Positions 42,958-55,708 are shown, counted from the first letter of the stretch. The stretch: 64,000 bases of DNA from Hymenopus coronatus (GCA_030762935.1 CM060900.1:111566620-111630619); one strand, 5' to 3'. Translations and numbers: made by a program. The notes: generated by a model from the letters alone, not told the origin.

Positions 42958-44227
42958 TGCTTACGCTCCAATGCCAGTCAGTAGCCTGTCGAGGAGCAAG
43001 AAAACGTTGGGTCATAGCATATCTATGTTGGGTGATGCAGCCCAGTGCCTGGTATGGCAATCAAGAACTAGGAAATTAAATGTTGTAAAGAAAATAAAAG
43101 CATAACACTCGAATAAAATTATCCAACCCATCAATCTCTTTGCGACTAAGAAAAACCGCAAAAAAAAACCTTCTGTCAGGTTGGTACGCTCCGGGAGTTT
43201 GAAACCGGGATCTCCCGCATGTGTGTTGCACGGGCAAGACTAAAAACCAACAGAAAATTAATTATTCCCTTCTGGTGCAATACAACTCACAGTATGATGA
43301 AATAAAAATCATTCGTGGCGTTTATGATACACCTAACCGACAGAGAGCAATGCAGTGCAAGGAATATAGTTACTTAGTTTATTGAAAAATGTGCATTTGT
43401 ATAAAAAATACTACGTAATTTTAACTATAATGAAGTGGCTTTAAATAAAATAATTTAGAACAAACGTATTTATTACATAGGGGTTGTTAGTTTCTTGATC
43501 AGGCATTTAGCTACTGGATTTTCAGCTTTTGCTCCTTTTAAGTCTCTGGTTGCATTTAATTTGCATTGTTAAGATATATATTAATGAGGATCAAGCATAA
43601 GCATTTTTATTAAAATCGGATATCTGTGAACAGGGACATTGAAATGTATAAGCGGATACTGTAAGGTTTGCCGAGTCCTACACTCGGCCACATTCAGCAC
43701 TGTATCATCCATTTAAAAGTGACGAAATACAAAAAAGAACAAAAAAGTATTAATTTCAATGAACGTGCTTATTTCCGAAATGTGTTCCCTTTTAAAAATT
43801 AAGTATTCGAAATGTCTATCATCTGTGAGCAATGTATTGTGACTCTGTTCAGTTGTTTAACTGTCACTTTATTGATTCCCAGTCCCTCTTTATAATGTGA
43901 TTCAGTTCAACTTTACACTCTCATCTCGCTTTGGTTTTCACTCTCAGTTCACGCGATGTGTAAACTAGTTCAATTTTCCCGTCGCTTTACTTTCCTCTGT
44001 GACGTCATCGCATGACGAAATACGTGCGACTAAGGCATAAAGAGCGGTATAATCGGGCACTTTTGGCTCAAGAGGAGCTTGAACAAAAATGTGAAACTTC
44101 AGATTATTCTTACGTAGTGGTAAATGGAAGTCAATGCATGTTTTACGAAACCTTAATTTTGAGTTTATTCCCAATATGGTGTGCTGTTGGTTATCAAATT
44201 GTTCCAACTTGCCGGTCCCCAGTGCTT
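42958..44227. other. No gene; one SINE-like scrap
   Basis: About 43,180-43,250 on the minus strand carries GCGGGAGATCCCGGTTTCAA, which resembles the box B region of SINE-A. A CRE-like palindrome TGACGTCA lies at 44,001-44,008. Otherwise nothing is recognised. Confidence 0.35.
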
Positions 44228-44450
44228 CGCGTTGGTGCTTCGTGGCGTAGCGGATTGTGGGTTCGAGTTCCGCCTTGGGCGTGGGTGTTTATATATTTTT
44301 AAAATATGTATATGTGTGTATTTATTAGAAGCAAAGCGTTAATCAAACAGAAAACAAAGTAAATTCTGAGAAATTGAAAAAAGAGGAAAAGGGAATACAG
44401 CGCCGGAGTCCCGAGAAGACTTCGGAACTGTATTTTTTTAAAGGAAAAAA
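44228..44450 (+). mobile_element. SINE-E copy
   Basis: GTTGGTGCTTCGTGGCGTAG, box B GGTTCGAGTTCCGCC, CCTTGGGCGTGGG, GGAAAAGGGAATACAGCGCC and GGAGTCCCGAG. The body is longer than in the copy at 1.6 kb. The 96-codon frame ending here is a shadow. Confidence 0.7.
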
Positions 44451-46989
44451 AAAACGGAACTCATAAGGGCATCAATTAATCGGAGTCACGACTGATGATT
44501 CCAGAAGAGAAATTTCGCATCAAAATTGCAGGAGTAAAAAGCAGCGACAAACTCCCTCGTCTAGGATCTGAGAAGCAACTAATCATCTCTGCTAAAAAAC
44601 AACAAACTAAAATGTCTTTGCTATTTGTTCAATTGAACATTTGAATGTGCTTGGTAGATTTAAACGAAAATAAAAAAGAGAACTAAAAACTTTTATAATA
44701 GAAAAGCAGCTGTATGGAAATATATGTTCATAATACTTTGCAGTTTTCTTATCATGACTCTATCCTCAAGTACGTTGTTTTTGTTGTTATTTGAATCTTC
44801 CACTAACGTATATCTCCAATCTAACAGAATTGCATTATTTAATGCTACTTACTTGCTTTTATTTTTGTCTTATTTTACATTTATGAATAGGTAATGAAGA
44901 TGTTCCATGTATGAACAGGCTGCCAGTTTAGAGAAATCGGTCCAGAAAAACACAAAATTAAATACAGAAATAAAACGGTAACGTTTAATATGAGGCTGTT
45001 TAGCTTTTAATTCAAGCAATTTTTGTATATGTTGTAAATAAGCAAGTTATAAATGTTAAAGTAATCTTTGAAATACGATGTGAAACAATAGGAAAATAGC
45101 AGTTTTTGATTTGGCATTGCTTCATTTTTAGGTGGAACTTTAAGAGCGTTAAAAGGAATAATTCTTATTCAGATATTTTTGAAAACACGGTAAATCGGTA
45201 TAGATATTATAAAACCTAAAGAAAACTGTTAATAAACTACTATGAAGAAGCAGTTCACGGGTTTTCTATTCTTCCGCAAAAAGCAGTTTCCAGGCACAAT
45301 CTTCAAATCTCAGCGAATTTTAAAGATAAGATGTGTATTAATCAATGCAATGAATTTAATGCGTAAAAACACGAGCTTTCAGAATTTGCAAGGTTTTGCT
45401 GTGGCTGAAACAGAGTCATTCATGTATATGTATCTCCTTTCCGCGAAAAAGTGCACAATTATGTCTACGATATCACTTTTGAATATAATGCTGAATACAG
45501 TGCGTAAAAAGGTTATTTTTGAGAAAAACTGTAAAGCATTTTTTTAAATTAAAATTATACGTGTTCATATTTATTTTTATTTAGGGAAGCGACGAAGAGA
45601 GAAAAATAAAGCTTTTTATCAAGGGCCAGCTATGGTTATTGGAGCGGTTTTGAACCAGAAATGGCCGACAATTATACCTGGTGCTTAGAGCCCTGCGCAC
45701 GAGGGTTCACTCGCTGGTGTGTCAAATACAAGACTTCAATTCCTCGCTGTATCAACACTCACTGTGTATCGCAGCAATCGTGAAGTCATTCGGAAAAGGT
45801 ATTTGATGTCAGACACTGGTGAATTGCCAGGATCGTATCAGTGCCGCCGGTGTGTCTGAATTTCCTCTCACTGGCGTTCTTTTTCATGTCATTAAATCTA
45901 CTAACATGGGCTATCGCTGTTACGCACAACTTAAAAATCATTGGTTTTGAAACCGCGACCCTCGGGATTATTAGGCAAGCCCTACCCATACCAACATAGA
46001 TCACGTGAGATCGCTCACTTATATAACAGCTCATGTCGCCGCAGAAGCTTCTGGAAGGTACTGGAAGAGGGGGGGGGGGGAGAAACCTATAGAAAATTCT
46101 AGCTACCTCTCAATAACACAGAGTTTACTCTGGGCAGAGCGCTGCTTATCTGTGTTTCTCTCTTATGGCCTGACCGGGCGATCGGCACTTGCGGCACGTA
46201 ACTGAGTGTAATACCACACACCGGTCACCTAAGCTGAAACAAATACACTCGTTCATACATGCAGTCTAAGCCTTCCTTTTTGTGCCAGTTGCAAAAATGG
46301 TAGCATATGAAGTGAAATTGCCACAAGGGATAGGTTATGAGTGACATTAGCTCATGGCGGAAATGGTGCCAAGAGTAAAGGTGAGGGCCGTTGTATGCAG
46401 TTAAGTGTTGTGAAAAGTTAACGCTGGTAGAGAGTATAAAACAGTTTTGTCCAGGAAGCGGATATCATCCACGCCAACATCCAAGCACACAGAGGCAGGG
46501 GTGGGGAAGATACCCTCCCTAGTTTGGAGCCTTGCCTAATTGCAATAAAAAGGTTAATGATACTTTTGGGAACACATGAGAACAAAAATATGATTACAGA
46601 GCAGCGTCGCCAGCTTCATGGAAGGCCGCAAATATGGCAGAGTTAAATTATGTGACTGGAAACATGTATTACAAATCTGTTGTTACATTCATATGTCGTT
46701 CTCTATCCTCTCGCCTCTTCCGTTTATTAGTGCGTATACAAGTCATTCTTCAAAAAAGTTTATTTTTCCTTCTTTTTCATTTTCATTGAGATAAAATTTA
46801 CAGAAACATTACACATTTCAGTATAAATGCAAAAAGAAAAAAAGTAGTGATAGATAAATGTTTAAGAACAGGACGCCTTAACTTTCCATATTCTTTCCAA
46901 AATCGCTAGATACATAGGAATATCGACACGACTTTAAAAGGATGGCAAAGTAATAATAGTTCTAAAGGTAATAACGGGTATCTTGCGCA
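44451..46989. other. No recognisable gene over 2.5 kb
   Basis: A frame at 45,242-45,547 (101 codons, plus) is unrecognised. A box-B-like GCGGTTTCAAAACC on the minus strand at about 45,940-45,955 hints at another SINE. A G-run lies at 46,069-46,080. Confidence 0.35.
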
Positions 46990-47100
46990 TTTTGTACGAC
47001 TTAAAATATTTGACTATCGCCTTTTCCCAGTGTACTCCCTTATTCCCCTTCTATTTACAAAGAAGTAAGTAATAAGACCAATTCTGTTAATGGCAGAGAC
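46990..47100 (+). repeat. R800 inner fragment
   Basis: TATTTGACTATCGCCTTTTC, CCTTCTATTTACAAAGAAG and AATAAGACCAATTCTGTTAA. Both ends are truncated. Confidence 0.7.
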
Positions 47101-47160
47101 GAATTTTGTTAGTTTGCTTAGGTGTGCGTTACTATAGAATACACTCATATATAAGCCCCG

Positions 47161-47195
47161 CCAAAAAAAAAAAAAACAAGAAACAAAAAAAGCAA
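47161..47195. repeat. A-rich tract
   Basis: Interrupted A-run following CCCCGCC. It may be a retroposon tail. Confidence 0.6.
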
Positions 47196-47289
47196 CTGAA
47201 GTCCACTATTTGAGATATATTTCGTCCCAAACCAGTAAGATAAGTAAAAATAAATCGCTAAAAGCTATTAATTTATGATGAAAGAACTC

Positions 47290-47775
47290 AGTAATGTAGA
47301 TAATATAGCGGATGGGGACACCTCACGCACTGCTACTTACATAGATCGATATGGATGAAATGAAACTGTAGGAAACTACAGGCCGCAGACAGACGGACCT
47401 TAGAGACGCGCTGATGTTCCTACCAGCTCCAGATTTGAAATCCCGTTCCACTGCTGGAGCTGGCTAGAGAGGGTAACGAACGATACGTGGAATAACATTT
47501 GCCCTTTAGCGTCCACGAGAGCCCTCTTTCCTTTAAGCAAGCTTCGTCACCATCTATCCGACACGACCATACGACACGAACCTTGAAATATACTTCAAAG
47601 TTTAGAAGGAAATCGGAATGAAAGGGAGAAGATAACGGAAATCGTAGTACAAGATAAACCACCCATTCGCCTACCCACTAAGGAAAACTACGAAAAATCT
47701 GGATCAGAATTGACGGTCAACACGAATTTAAACCGGGACCTAGGCGCAGTACCAGGAAAACACCTCGGTCGCTAG
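47290..47775 (-). mobile_element. SINE-G copy
   Basis: The minus strand has a tRNA-like head (CCTAGGTCCCGGTTTAAATT) followed by a long body. Its plus-strand blocks GGACACCTCACGCACTG, TGTTCCTACCAGCTCCA, TTTGCCCTTTAGCG and CTTTCCTTTAAGCAAGC match GACACCTCGGACACTG, TGTCCCTATCAGTTCCA, and CTTTCCTTTGAGCAAGC at 61,628-61,945. An 80-codon minus-strand frame inside it is not conserved in the other copy. Confidence 0.65.
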
Positions 47776-47799
47776 CTTAATATTAATAATAATAATTAT

Positions 47800-48717
47800 A
47801 ATAATAGTTTTTTTTTTCAAAAGCTAATTGCATCATGAGAAGCATTTTATTAATATAGTAAAAAAGTAATAAGAAGTTAATACTCCGGGGACTCTTTTAA
47901 AAGTGTACATGAAGTTTGTTACGCGCGTTAAGCCTTGATTGCTGAATTAACATTTTAAATGAATGGAACTCAAATTGTGTATCTTAGAACCTTCACATAT
48001 GCGCTTCGTTAATCAGTTGAAATATCTATGGGGTATATATACTCGATTCATTTTTCATCATAACAATGCGCATTATAAATAATAATTCTATGCCTCTTTA
48101 TGAAAATATACATTGAATTCCCCACCACTGCAGAGTTTGGCTCCTTATTTGGCGTAGCAAATTTACCTTTCAGTAGGTTTTTGCTTAAAAATAATATATT
48201 CTGTTTTTGTACACCGTGCTTCATTTTACGGCTTCTAAAAGTTAGAGGACATTGCATGAATGCAGCAATAAAATATTCACAAGCTTGTTCTTTCAGAACA
48301 CCTTATCTGCTCAAAATAAAGTCCTTTTAGCTTAAATGCAGTGCAGTGTGCAGACTGCGGCACTTTGTACGCCTGAATACTCGGGGATTTCTACTAGAAC
48401 ATGAAAACTGTTAAGTAGATAATATTTTAATAGTACCTCCTAAACATCATCAGGCTGTTAATGGCAAGCAGAGTATGTTAAGGCTTCTTAACAGAGCTCA
48501 AAATTTCTCTTATGCTGTTGCTTTCGTTCTTTCTTTACTTTTTCCTTCCTTTCTTTTTTACTTTCTTTCTTTCTTGTGAATTAAAGCAGTTTTTTGTATC
48601 GTTTTAGAAGTACGATCCCGGAGAAAAATCTACTTTGTTTTGGATATCACGTGACCATATAAGTGAAACAGCGTTTAAAACTATAGTTCACATTTGAATG
48701 CAGAAAGCAGAACAATC
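47800..48717. other. No gene; start shared with 13.5 kb
   Basis: 47,815-47,905 resembles 13,495-13,570. A pyrimidine-rich CTTT tract lies at 48,528-48,575. The rest is unrecognised, including frames at 48,048-48,330 on both strands. Confidence 0.4.
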
Positions 48718-49640
48718 CTTAGTAAGAAGTTTGTTTGCAGAGAAGCTAGAGAAGTCGTGTGAATGGAACACATCAGGTTTTTAGAAAAATATCTGTATGT
48801 GTTGACAGCATAACTAAGGAATGACAAACCCATTAAATTCTTAACTTGCTATTTATAAGTGGTATTTTCAAAGAATACGACACAGAAGCTTTTCAGGAAA
48901 ATTTCCCACCCCAAACTAACCTTTAAATGAAAATTTTGATTAAAATGGAGTATATTAAAGATGTTTACGTGACAAATAAAATATTTATCTTGAATTTTCT
49001 GGTAAAAGCCTGTAATGATCTCTTCATTCTGGATGAGATTTGATAATTGGTTTGTGGTAAGAGATAGACAAAAGCTTACTACACGAAAATGTAGATCACG
49101 TTAAAACACAATTTTTGCTATATAAATTGTTTTTGTGAAGTTAACCATTTCCGAGATATTCCTGGCCATGCAAAGCGAACTCGGGTTCAATAGTAATCGC
49201 ATGGCGACAGCCTTTAAAAGATTTGGCTATCCCTTTAGCCTTGTATATTCCCTTAGTTTCCTTCTACTTGTAAAGAAGTAAGTACTACTAATGATTATAT
49301 AGATTTGTATGAAATTTAGAGAAGAATAATCTTTTTTAAGAAGTTTGTGTGCAGAATAGATACAGATAGTCATGCAAATTGAACACGCCAGATTTTTCTG
49401 TTATTTTATTCCTTCCCGTGCAAAATGAACCTAACTTCAATCCCATAGCAACCAGCTTTTAAAATATATAACTGATGCTTTAGACCTTATCTCCTTTCTA
49501 CTTATAAGAAACTAAGTAATAAGACGATATCTGCTAATGTTTATCTCGCTTAGTGTGATATAAATAGAAGAATAAGCTTTTATAGTTACAGAATAAGTGG
49601 AAGAAGTTGTGTTTGGAACGCATCAAAATTTATATTGTTA
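48718..49640 (+). repeat. Cluster of three partial R800 copies
   Basis: Three inner ends occur in the same orientation at 48,720-48,785 (AGAAGTCGTGTGAATGG), 48,855-49,400 (from the CAAAGAATACGACAC block to CATGCAAATTGAACACGCC) and 49,410-49,640 (CTTCCCGTGCAAAATGAAC to GTTTGGAACGCATC). The middle copy lacks its outer third, and the third copy lacks all but the inner third. This looks like local tandem duplication or unequal exchange within R800. Confidence 0.8.
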
Positions 49641-50439
49641 TTGCCGGAATTTATATCTAATGTTGGTTTCCTTCTATTTATGTAGGAGCCTAACCATTTA
49701 AACTTTTTATTTGAATCATAGAAGCGGTTTTATGCAAACTTCATGATTCATACCGTCAACAGCTGTTCACGAAATATCACACATGTAGTTAACGTTTTAC
49801 TGAAGGCAGTGAACATATTATTAATGAGTTTAACATTTGCATTTCTGCTCAAACTCTTTTCCACTCGTACGTTTAGATTTTCTGTCAGCAACGACACTAT
49901 TGGTAAAATGTTTCTTATTACTGTAGCTGTGATTCTAACCTTTCTAACAACTGCCATTCGGATTAACCTGAAACCCTCTAACATCCCCGATTTTCTAGTA
50001 TGTGCTTTAAAATTTAATTTCTCAATGCCATAAAACTGAGTAAATTCCGGAAGCCTTATTTACAGAGTAGCGAGCCGAAACCCCTTTAAGTCTTCCTTGA
50101 AAATGTAACAAACGAAACCTCTAAAGTTGCGAGTGCTCTAAAAAATGTAGATTACGGTTAAACAGGCTTTGCTGGAAAATGCATTGACGTGTATTATGTC
50201 AGCAGTTTGCATGTTCTATCTCATTGCACACCCTAGTATACCGGTAGTTAAAAGCACATCTATAAATAGCGCATTAAAGTAAATTGAAATAGGTGATACT
50301 AAAGCGTTATACTCAAATTTGAAATTTATAATCGTCCGAGATTAATTCACTGGGTTATTGCTCGATATTAGAGTATTCTTTGATGATCATCTTTGTTAGT
50401 AAGCGGAGTTACTTTACAATCTAATGAGTAATCACTTCT
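49641..50439. other. No gene called; frame open on both strands
   Basis: 49,743-50,033 is open for 96 codons on the plus strand and nearly the same span is open for 78 codons on the minus strand. Neither translation resembles a known family, and no splice context is convincing. Confidence 0.35.
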
Positions 50440-51470
50440 TCATGGACTTTTGTATGCATCCGTTATAGCCTCCTTTCGTCCTGAGGTCTCTACCCTAGTA
50501 TCTACCAACACCAGCTTATATTTTACTCTCCACTGTTACAGGCACTGACAGCCTCTCCAGTTTTGACTGGCCTCCCAATGTTTTTCTGACGCTTTATCGT
50601 ATACTGCCTCCACTCTTGCATCCATCAATATTCTAGGACTTTCCTCTCCATTCTGACATTGTCTTCCATTTTCACCATGAAATTTATATATACTGCACCC
50701 ACTCTTGCATCCACCAATGTCCGCCTGCGGTGTCATAAGTAGTTAAAGCGGGCGTTAAACACTGCAAAAAAAAAAAAAAAAAACAAAAAACAAACAAAAA
50801 CACCACCAATGTCCTAGGACTTTCCTCTTTATTCTTACATTGCCTCCTCGTCCTGAAACTTCATATACTGCCTCCACTCTAGCGTGCACAAATATCCTTA
50901 GATACCCTACCAGCTTTATTCCAAAGTTTATCCACTAATGTATCTGCTTTGCATCCATCAAAACGATTGTCATGTTCATCCTGATGCTCTTCCATTACTT
51001 TCTTCAGTCTTTCATCCACACGCCTCCTTGAATTTTCCTCTCCACTTTTATGTAACCTCTCAGTTTCACAGTGAAGCTTATTTTTCACTGCCTCCACAAT
51101 ATTCTTAAAACTTTCTCTCCATCAATAAAATGCCTCCAGTTTTTACCCTTAAACTTTTGCATTCCTGTCTCCACTCTTGCACACAACAATATACTGGGAG
51201 TCTTCTCTCTATTCTTATTGGTCCGCTATTATTTTTAGTGAAACGTACCCAATATTACTTCCATTCCTGAATTCACCAATTTCACAAGAATTTCGTCTCC
51301 AATATTATGCTATATAGCCTGATTATATTCTTGAATTTATTAATATCTACGAAACACCATTTACCACTATACTCAATTAAGGCCATGTAGTCCGCCCGTT
51401 GTCATTGAGAAACGTGTCTATTGTTGCCCCCCTTCTTGCATCCATCAACAGAGTAACTAGTATCCCCTCT
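50440..51470. repeat. Degenerate minisatellite, about 100-bp period
   Basis: The unit contains CTGCCTCCACTCTTGCATCC, ACCAATATTCTAGGAC, TTTCCTCTCCATTCT, ACATTGCCTCC and ACTTTTATATA. At least eight diverged units follow head to tail, judged by recurrences of CCACTCTTGCAT-like words at about 50,610, 50,698, 50,875 and 51,170. Minus-strand frames at 50,536-50,736 and 50,879-51,097 are products of the repeat. Confidence 0.7.
50723..50802 (+). mobile_element. SINE-B2 3' end inserted in the minisatellite
   Basis: A severely 5'-truncated insertion reads GTTAAAGCGGGCGTTAAACA near its end, then an A-rich tail. CCACCAATGTCC flanks it at 50,711-50,722 and 50,803-50,814, a 12-bp target duplication. This pins down the 3' terminus of the family. 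Confidence 0.85.
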
Positions 51471-53099
51471 GAATAAATATAAAGATCACCGCTGAAGTTA
51501 CTTAAAGAAATGGGCATTGGTTAGGGTAGAGAAACATAATCTGTAACTGGGTGAAGAGGACGAGAATATTGTGACTTAGGTTTGGAGAGCAGAAAGCTCG
51601 AAATATTTTTGACGACGTAGGTAGAAGAATATACCTATTATGTGGGAAACAGGAATTTTTGGCAGAATGCATGTTGATGGAGGTTGCTAGGAGATAGCTT
51701 TGGCTTCAAATAGATGAAACACGGCATACTGGGACTTGATTCTAAACAGTCAAAAGTGGACAAGCTTGAGCATATATTTAACGGAAGTACGTGAACTAAG
51801 AGATAAAGTATTTGTGTAAAAATTGCTTAGACATATTTGGTACTCGAGTTTATATGTGTAAATGTGTGTGGACATCTGCGTGTAGGTATGTGTCATTCAG
51901 AATATTTTTTGTTATATGTGTGTGTTTATGGTGTTTTAAATATAAAACAGGTATAGTTAAGATTACCAAAACAAATAGTTTTTTCTAAGGGTCACGCAGG
52001 ATTTTTTCATCTAGGTAACGGTTGACGCAATGAAATGTAATGTTAAGAACTGAATAAATGCTACTACTGCTACTGCTATTACTACTGCTGTTACTACTTC
52101 CACCACCACCACCACCACCACCACCACCACCACTTTCTCTTCAGGCATGAAAATAGGCCTCGGGCTGCGGCTACTCCGCTTTTTATGTAGGACATTTTGT
52201 TAGAAAAAATGCAGCATGTTATTCCTTATCCCAAAATCATCACCAAAATGCTATTAGTTTTAAGTATAATATAGGGGAATTCTTATTATTGTGCATTTTA
52301 TACAATGTCCTTAAGCATTAATTTTAGTTTTAAAATGGTACTAAAGCTTCTGATAAGATTGATCACGTGCTTCCAATTGGATCGTAAATGCCGAACTTTT
52401 CTAAAGTCCTTGGACCACTTTTATAACCTTTGGCGCATCATAAAATATATGGCGTCCCACAATTCCTATCTAGCTGAAGCAGAAAATAAAAAGTAAGAGA
52501 AAAAAACTACTTGGAAAGGAAGAACTTGAACTACAAAAGTTTGAGGAGGATAAAGAGGGCTTTTTGACCTAAAAATCCTTGCTTATTGACGACTCTTCTA
52601 CTCATTGTATAGAAATGTAAGAACTAAAGCCAAAAACAGTTGTTTTCAAGTAATGTTAAGACTTCGAATTATATTTTCTACTTAAAACTTTCACTTAACT
52701 TCAGTAATATATAATAGACAGCGGGAATATAATGGTTTAAGAGGGGACAAATTTATTTTCCTGAACGGGATTTACCTTTTGCTTTAACGGATAATACGAG
52801 CCAAAATATGGAAAACGCTTACTTATGAATATCAATTTTGATGTACTATTCATACAAAGCAGAATGTTTTTTTTTTTCTCCCAAGGCGCATTTAAACCAC
52901 CAATTAACTGAAGCTATGAAAATATAGGTGCAGGTTTATTAATAGGCCTAACTTTATGCCTTGTTGTGCCGAAAACCTTCATTCACCATTTTCTAATATT
53001 CAAAATGCTCCTCAAGAAGCAAGTATTTCCTTTTTATATGTACAACATTTGTACTACCTCTCAAAGTTACATTAAGGAAAATGACCAATACTGTTAAAA
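51471..53099. other. No gene; microsatellite only
   Basis: ACT/ACC trinucleotide runs lie at 52,061-52,133 (about 10 clean ACC units). The 63-codon frame at 52,305-52,496 is unrecognised. Confidence 0.45.
52061..52133. repeat. (CTA/CTG)n then (CAC)n microsatellite
   Basis: Imperfect CTACTACTGCTACTG run followed by CCACCACCACCACCACC. Confidence 0.95.
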
Positions 53100-53340
53100 A
53101 TAATGTTAAAAATTTGGGAAATAAATCTATAAATTAAGAATTTTGAAAAGTATGGAAAGTGATAATTCTTCTGTAATATTTAAGGATAAAAGGTTTAAAT
53201 GACAGATATTTTTGTGAGTCCGTTTGTTGTAAAACGTACATTTTTAGGTGAATATTTTTGTGGAAATGCATCAAGTGAGCAGTTTTATTCGAACAATATA
53301 TTTACGCAATAAATAATTAATATTAAGATTAAAATGCAAG
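53100..53340 (+). repeat. Repeat F copy 3, truncated
   Basis: AATTTGGGAAATAAATCTAT, GACAGATATTTTTGTGAGTC, GGAAATGCATCAAGTGAGCA and GTTTTATTCGAACAA parallel the central blocks of copies 1 and 2. Confidence 0.5.
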
Positions 53341-53361
53341 CTATGAATTTGAAACATAAGG

Positions 53362-53645
53362 CGGCACAATAGCCGAGTGATTAGACAGCTCGATCTCATA
53401 TAGGCGGCCCGGTTTCAATTTCAGGGGACCACACGTGAGATTTGGCGCCTGGGCGGGTTTTCCGGTTTCCCCGTCATTTACTCCACCAATTGCTCCATGA
53501 TCATTCTTCATTAATTCATTTCATTTAAACCACTTCCTCACTTTCTTACCAGACAACGGGCTAATCACCCATCCTGTCTTCTCTTTCATTCAGAGCATTT
53601 TATCAACAGGCGTCTGACAATAGGCGCTGGCTAGTAAGTCCTGGG
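53362..53645 (+). mobile_element. SINE-B1 copy
   Basis: GCGGCACAATAGCCGAGTGA, TTAGACAGCTCGATCTC, GGCGGCCCGGTTTCAATTTC, GGTTTTCCGGTTTCC, TTTACTCCACCAATTGC, GGGCTAATCACCCATCC and GGCTAGTAAGTCCTGGG. Same order as 23,858-24,165. A GGA microsatellite (53,664-53,692) follows. Confidence 0.8.
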
Positions 53646-53663
53646 GGAGGATAAAAGAGAAAA

Positions 53664-53692
53664 AGGAGGAGGAGGAGGAGGAGGAGGAGGAG
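53664..53692. repeat. (GGA)n microsatellite
   Basis: About nine GGA units. Confidence 0.95.
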
Positions 53693-54149
53693 ACAAGGCT
53701 TTACTGATTATAGCTTCTATGAATTTGAATAAGATCTGTGGATTTTCCAAGTTGCATAGATGCGCAACTGCAAAATGTCAACGCTATTTTTACATTACTA
53801 TAGGTAAACTATAAGTGCATTCAGTCCACAGTAAGCAGCAAATTACAAACATAGTCTAGACGCAAAATTGCAGATGGTTGCAACCACTTGCGCCTCATGA
53901 CTGAAAGCTCGTGTAGATAACACCTCCATAAAAACAAGATGATTGTATTTTGAGGGATAATAGGATCACTTTTTCATAGTCAAATGATATACAGTGCACT
54001 GGAACCAAGAAAGAACCTCTTATCGCAGTGGATAAAATCACAAGTGTGAAAATTGTGTAAATAGCTGAATATGTGGATGATATCATTAAAATAATGGTTA
54101 AAAGTTCGAAATAAAATTTTCATAAAAAAGCACTCTGGCCTACACTTAC
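53693..54149. other. No recognisable feature
   Basis: No gene or shared repeat found. Confidence 0.4.
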
Positions 54150-54151
54150 TA

Positions 54152-54684
54152 GGTTGTTCATTAAGTAATGACTATATATGTATCTTTCAGCAGCATTTTT
54201 TGGAAATTAAGAAAACTTTAGAAATCGTATTTTTAGTGCTTTCTTTATAAGACACGAAGATTCATTGTTTTCCAACCGGAGGCTGTGTGTTATTTAGTTT
54301 TAAAATGGCACCTCGTGAGACACGTACAAAGCAAATAGTATTATTGGTTTATTTTGGTGGAGAGTAGACGATTTCAAACATTCACAGTGACTTAAACATG
54401 TGTATGGGGATTAAACATTTGATAAGAGTTCGTTTAACAGAGTGTCAGAGACACAACGAGGTAAAGCAAGATTGTCAAATCTCCCACGTTTGGTAATGGT
54501 ATTGAACTGACATACGCAATTTATCTTCTAGGTATCGTAGGGCCATAGATTTAAATGGATACTATGTGGAATAAAGGTACATGTAGCCAATTAACTTGGG
54601 AATACTAAAGTGTATTTGGATTGTAACAAAGCAAATCTTGAGTAAGAAAACAAACCATGTGCTTTACTTTTGAACATACCTCGT
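54152..54684 (+). mobile_element. Miniature mariner-like element
   Basis: The left end GGTTGTTCATTAAGTAATG (54,152-54,170), after a TA, is mirrored by GGTATGTTCAAAAGTAAAG on the other strand at the right end, also next to a TA (54,685-54,686). Inside are a start-like MAPRETRTKQIVLL frame and, near the 3' side, RYRRAIDLNGYYVE then stop. The latter matches the C-terminal RYxKCIxxxGDYVEK of mariner transposases. The central catalytic region is missing. At 533 bp it is an internally deleted derivative. Confidence 0.65.
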
Positions 54685-55705
54685 TATTTTCATTTTTGCG
54701 GATGCATCTCCGTATAGAGTAATTTATCTGAAACGGTAAAGCTTATGCTTTGAATTTAAGACGTCCCAAGTCCAAATCCTTTAAAGCTTTTTGGGACTTT
54801 TCTTCGTCAAAGAGGAAATGCTATTAAAATTTCCCTCTTCATCATGACTCCTGCTCTGATATCATCTTTATCCAGGTTGTGCTGTGGTTGCTTGTTCCTC
54901 AATACATGCCTGCTAAACAGGATAGTAATCCGAAAAAAATAAGATAGATATATTAGTATGGTATTCTCTAAAAATTATAATAAAAGTTTAATAGTGATAC
55001 AGCTTTCACAGAAATGGGTATCAACGAATTTGAAACAATCAAAAAGAAATACTCTAATTATTCGCGAGCCAAAATAAGCGTTACATTTTTAGAGATTTTA
55101 AGATTCTCGGAACGGTGTGATCGTAATCGTGATATGCGCAGGTGGGAAACTGAACGAAAGTTGTCCAGTTTGGTTGGATATGCACTGTACTAGTCGCATA
55201 GGTCCATGGCTTTATCTCCAGTATTGATTTGATCGTCAGCCCCCAGTTGATTTTGTTTCTTGCATTTCGTCACACCCACCATACGTCCGATGTCCCCAAA
55301 ATACCTCAATTACCATGCCGTTTTAAATTTACAGTAAATATAATTTACTATTAGCTTTTAACTTCAACAGTGTATAATTCATTTGCTTAGATTATCATGG
55401 AGTAGTTGCACTATCCATTACCACTATCCTGGATTGTCTATAGATTGCAGATTATATGCCATCCCTGAATTTGATGATTTCAAACGCATCTTATCATTCT
55501 TTATCAGTATTCTATTCCGACGGTACGGAACACGGATACAAATGTTATTTTTACACAATTACGGGCTTTCGTTTTGTGCCAAGGCCGCGGATCACGCGAA
55601 TGTGTGCTCCCCACTCAACCTACTGCACTGCAAGACTTTCCTTTCGGTAATTCCCGTATTATTTACATACGAGTGTTAGTAACATATATGTAGTGCGTAC
55701 TAACC
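54685..55705. other. No recognisable gene
   Basis: A 98-codon plus-strand frame (55,383-55,679) resembles nothing I know. Confidence 0.4.
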
Positions 55706-55708
55706 TTG

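Noticed and set aside
44001..44008. CRE-like TGACGTCA sites at 44.0 and 63.7 kb as regulatory elements
   Set aside because: Isolated 8-base matches with no promoter or gene context; expected by chance in 64 kb about once.
50536..51097. Charged, possibly coiled-coil protein on the minus strand
   Set aside because: The frames come from the tandem minisatellite unit and repeat with it.
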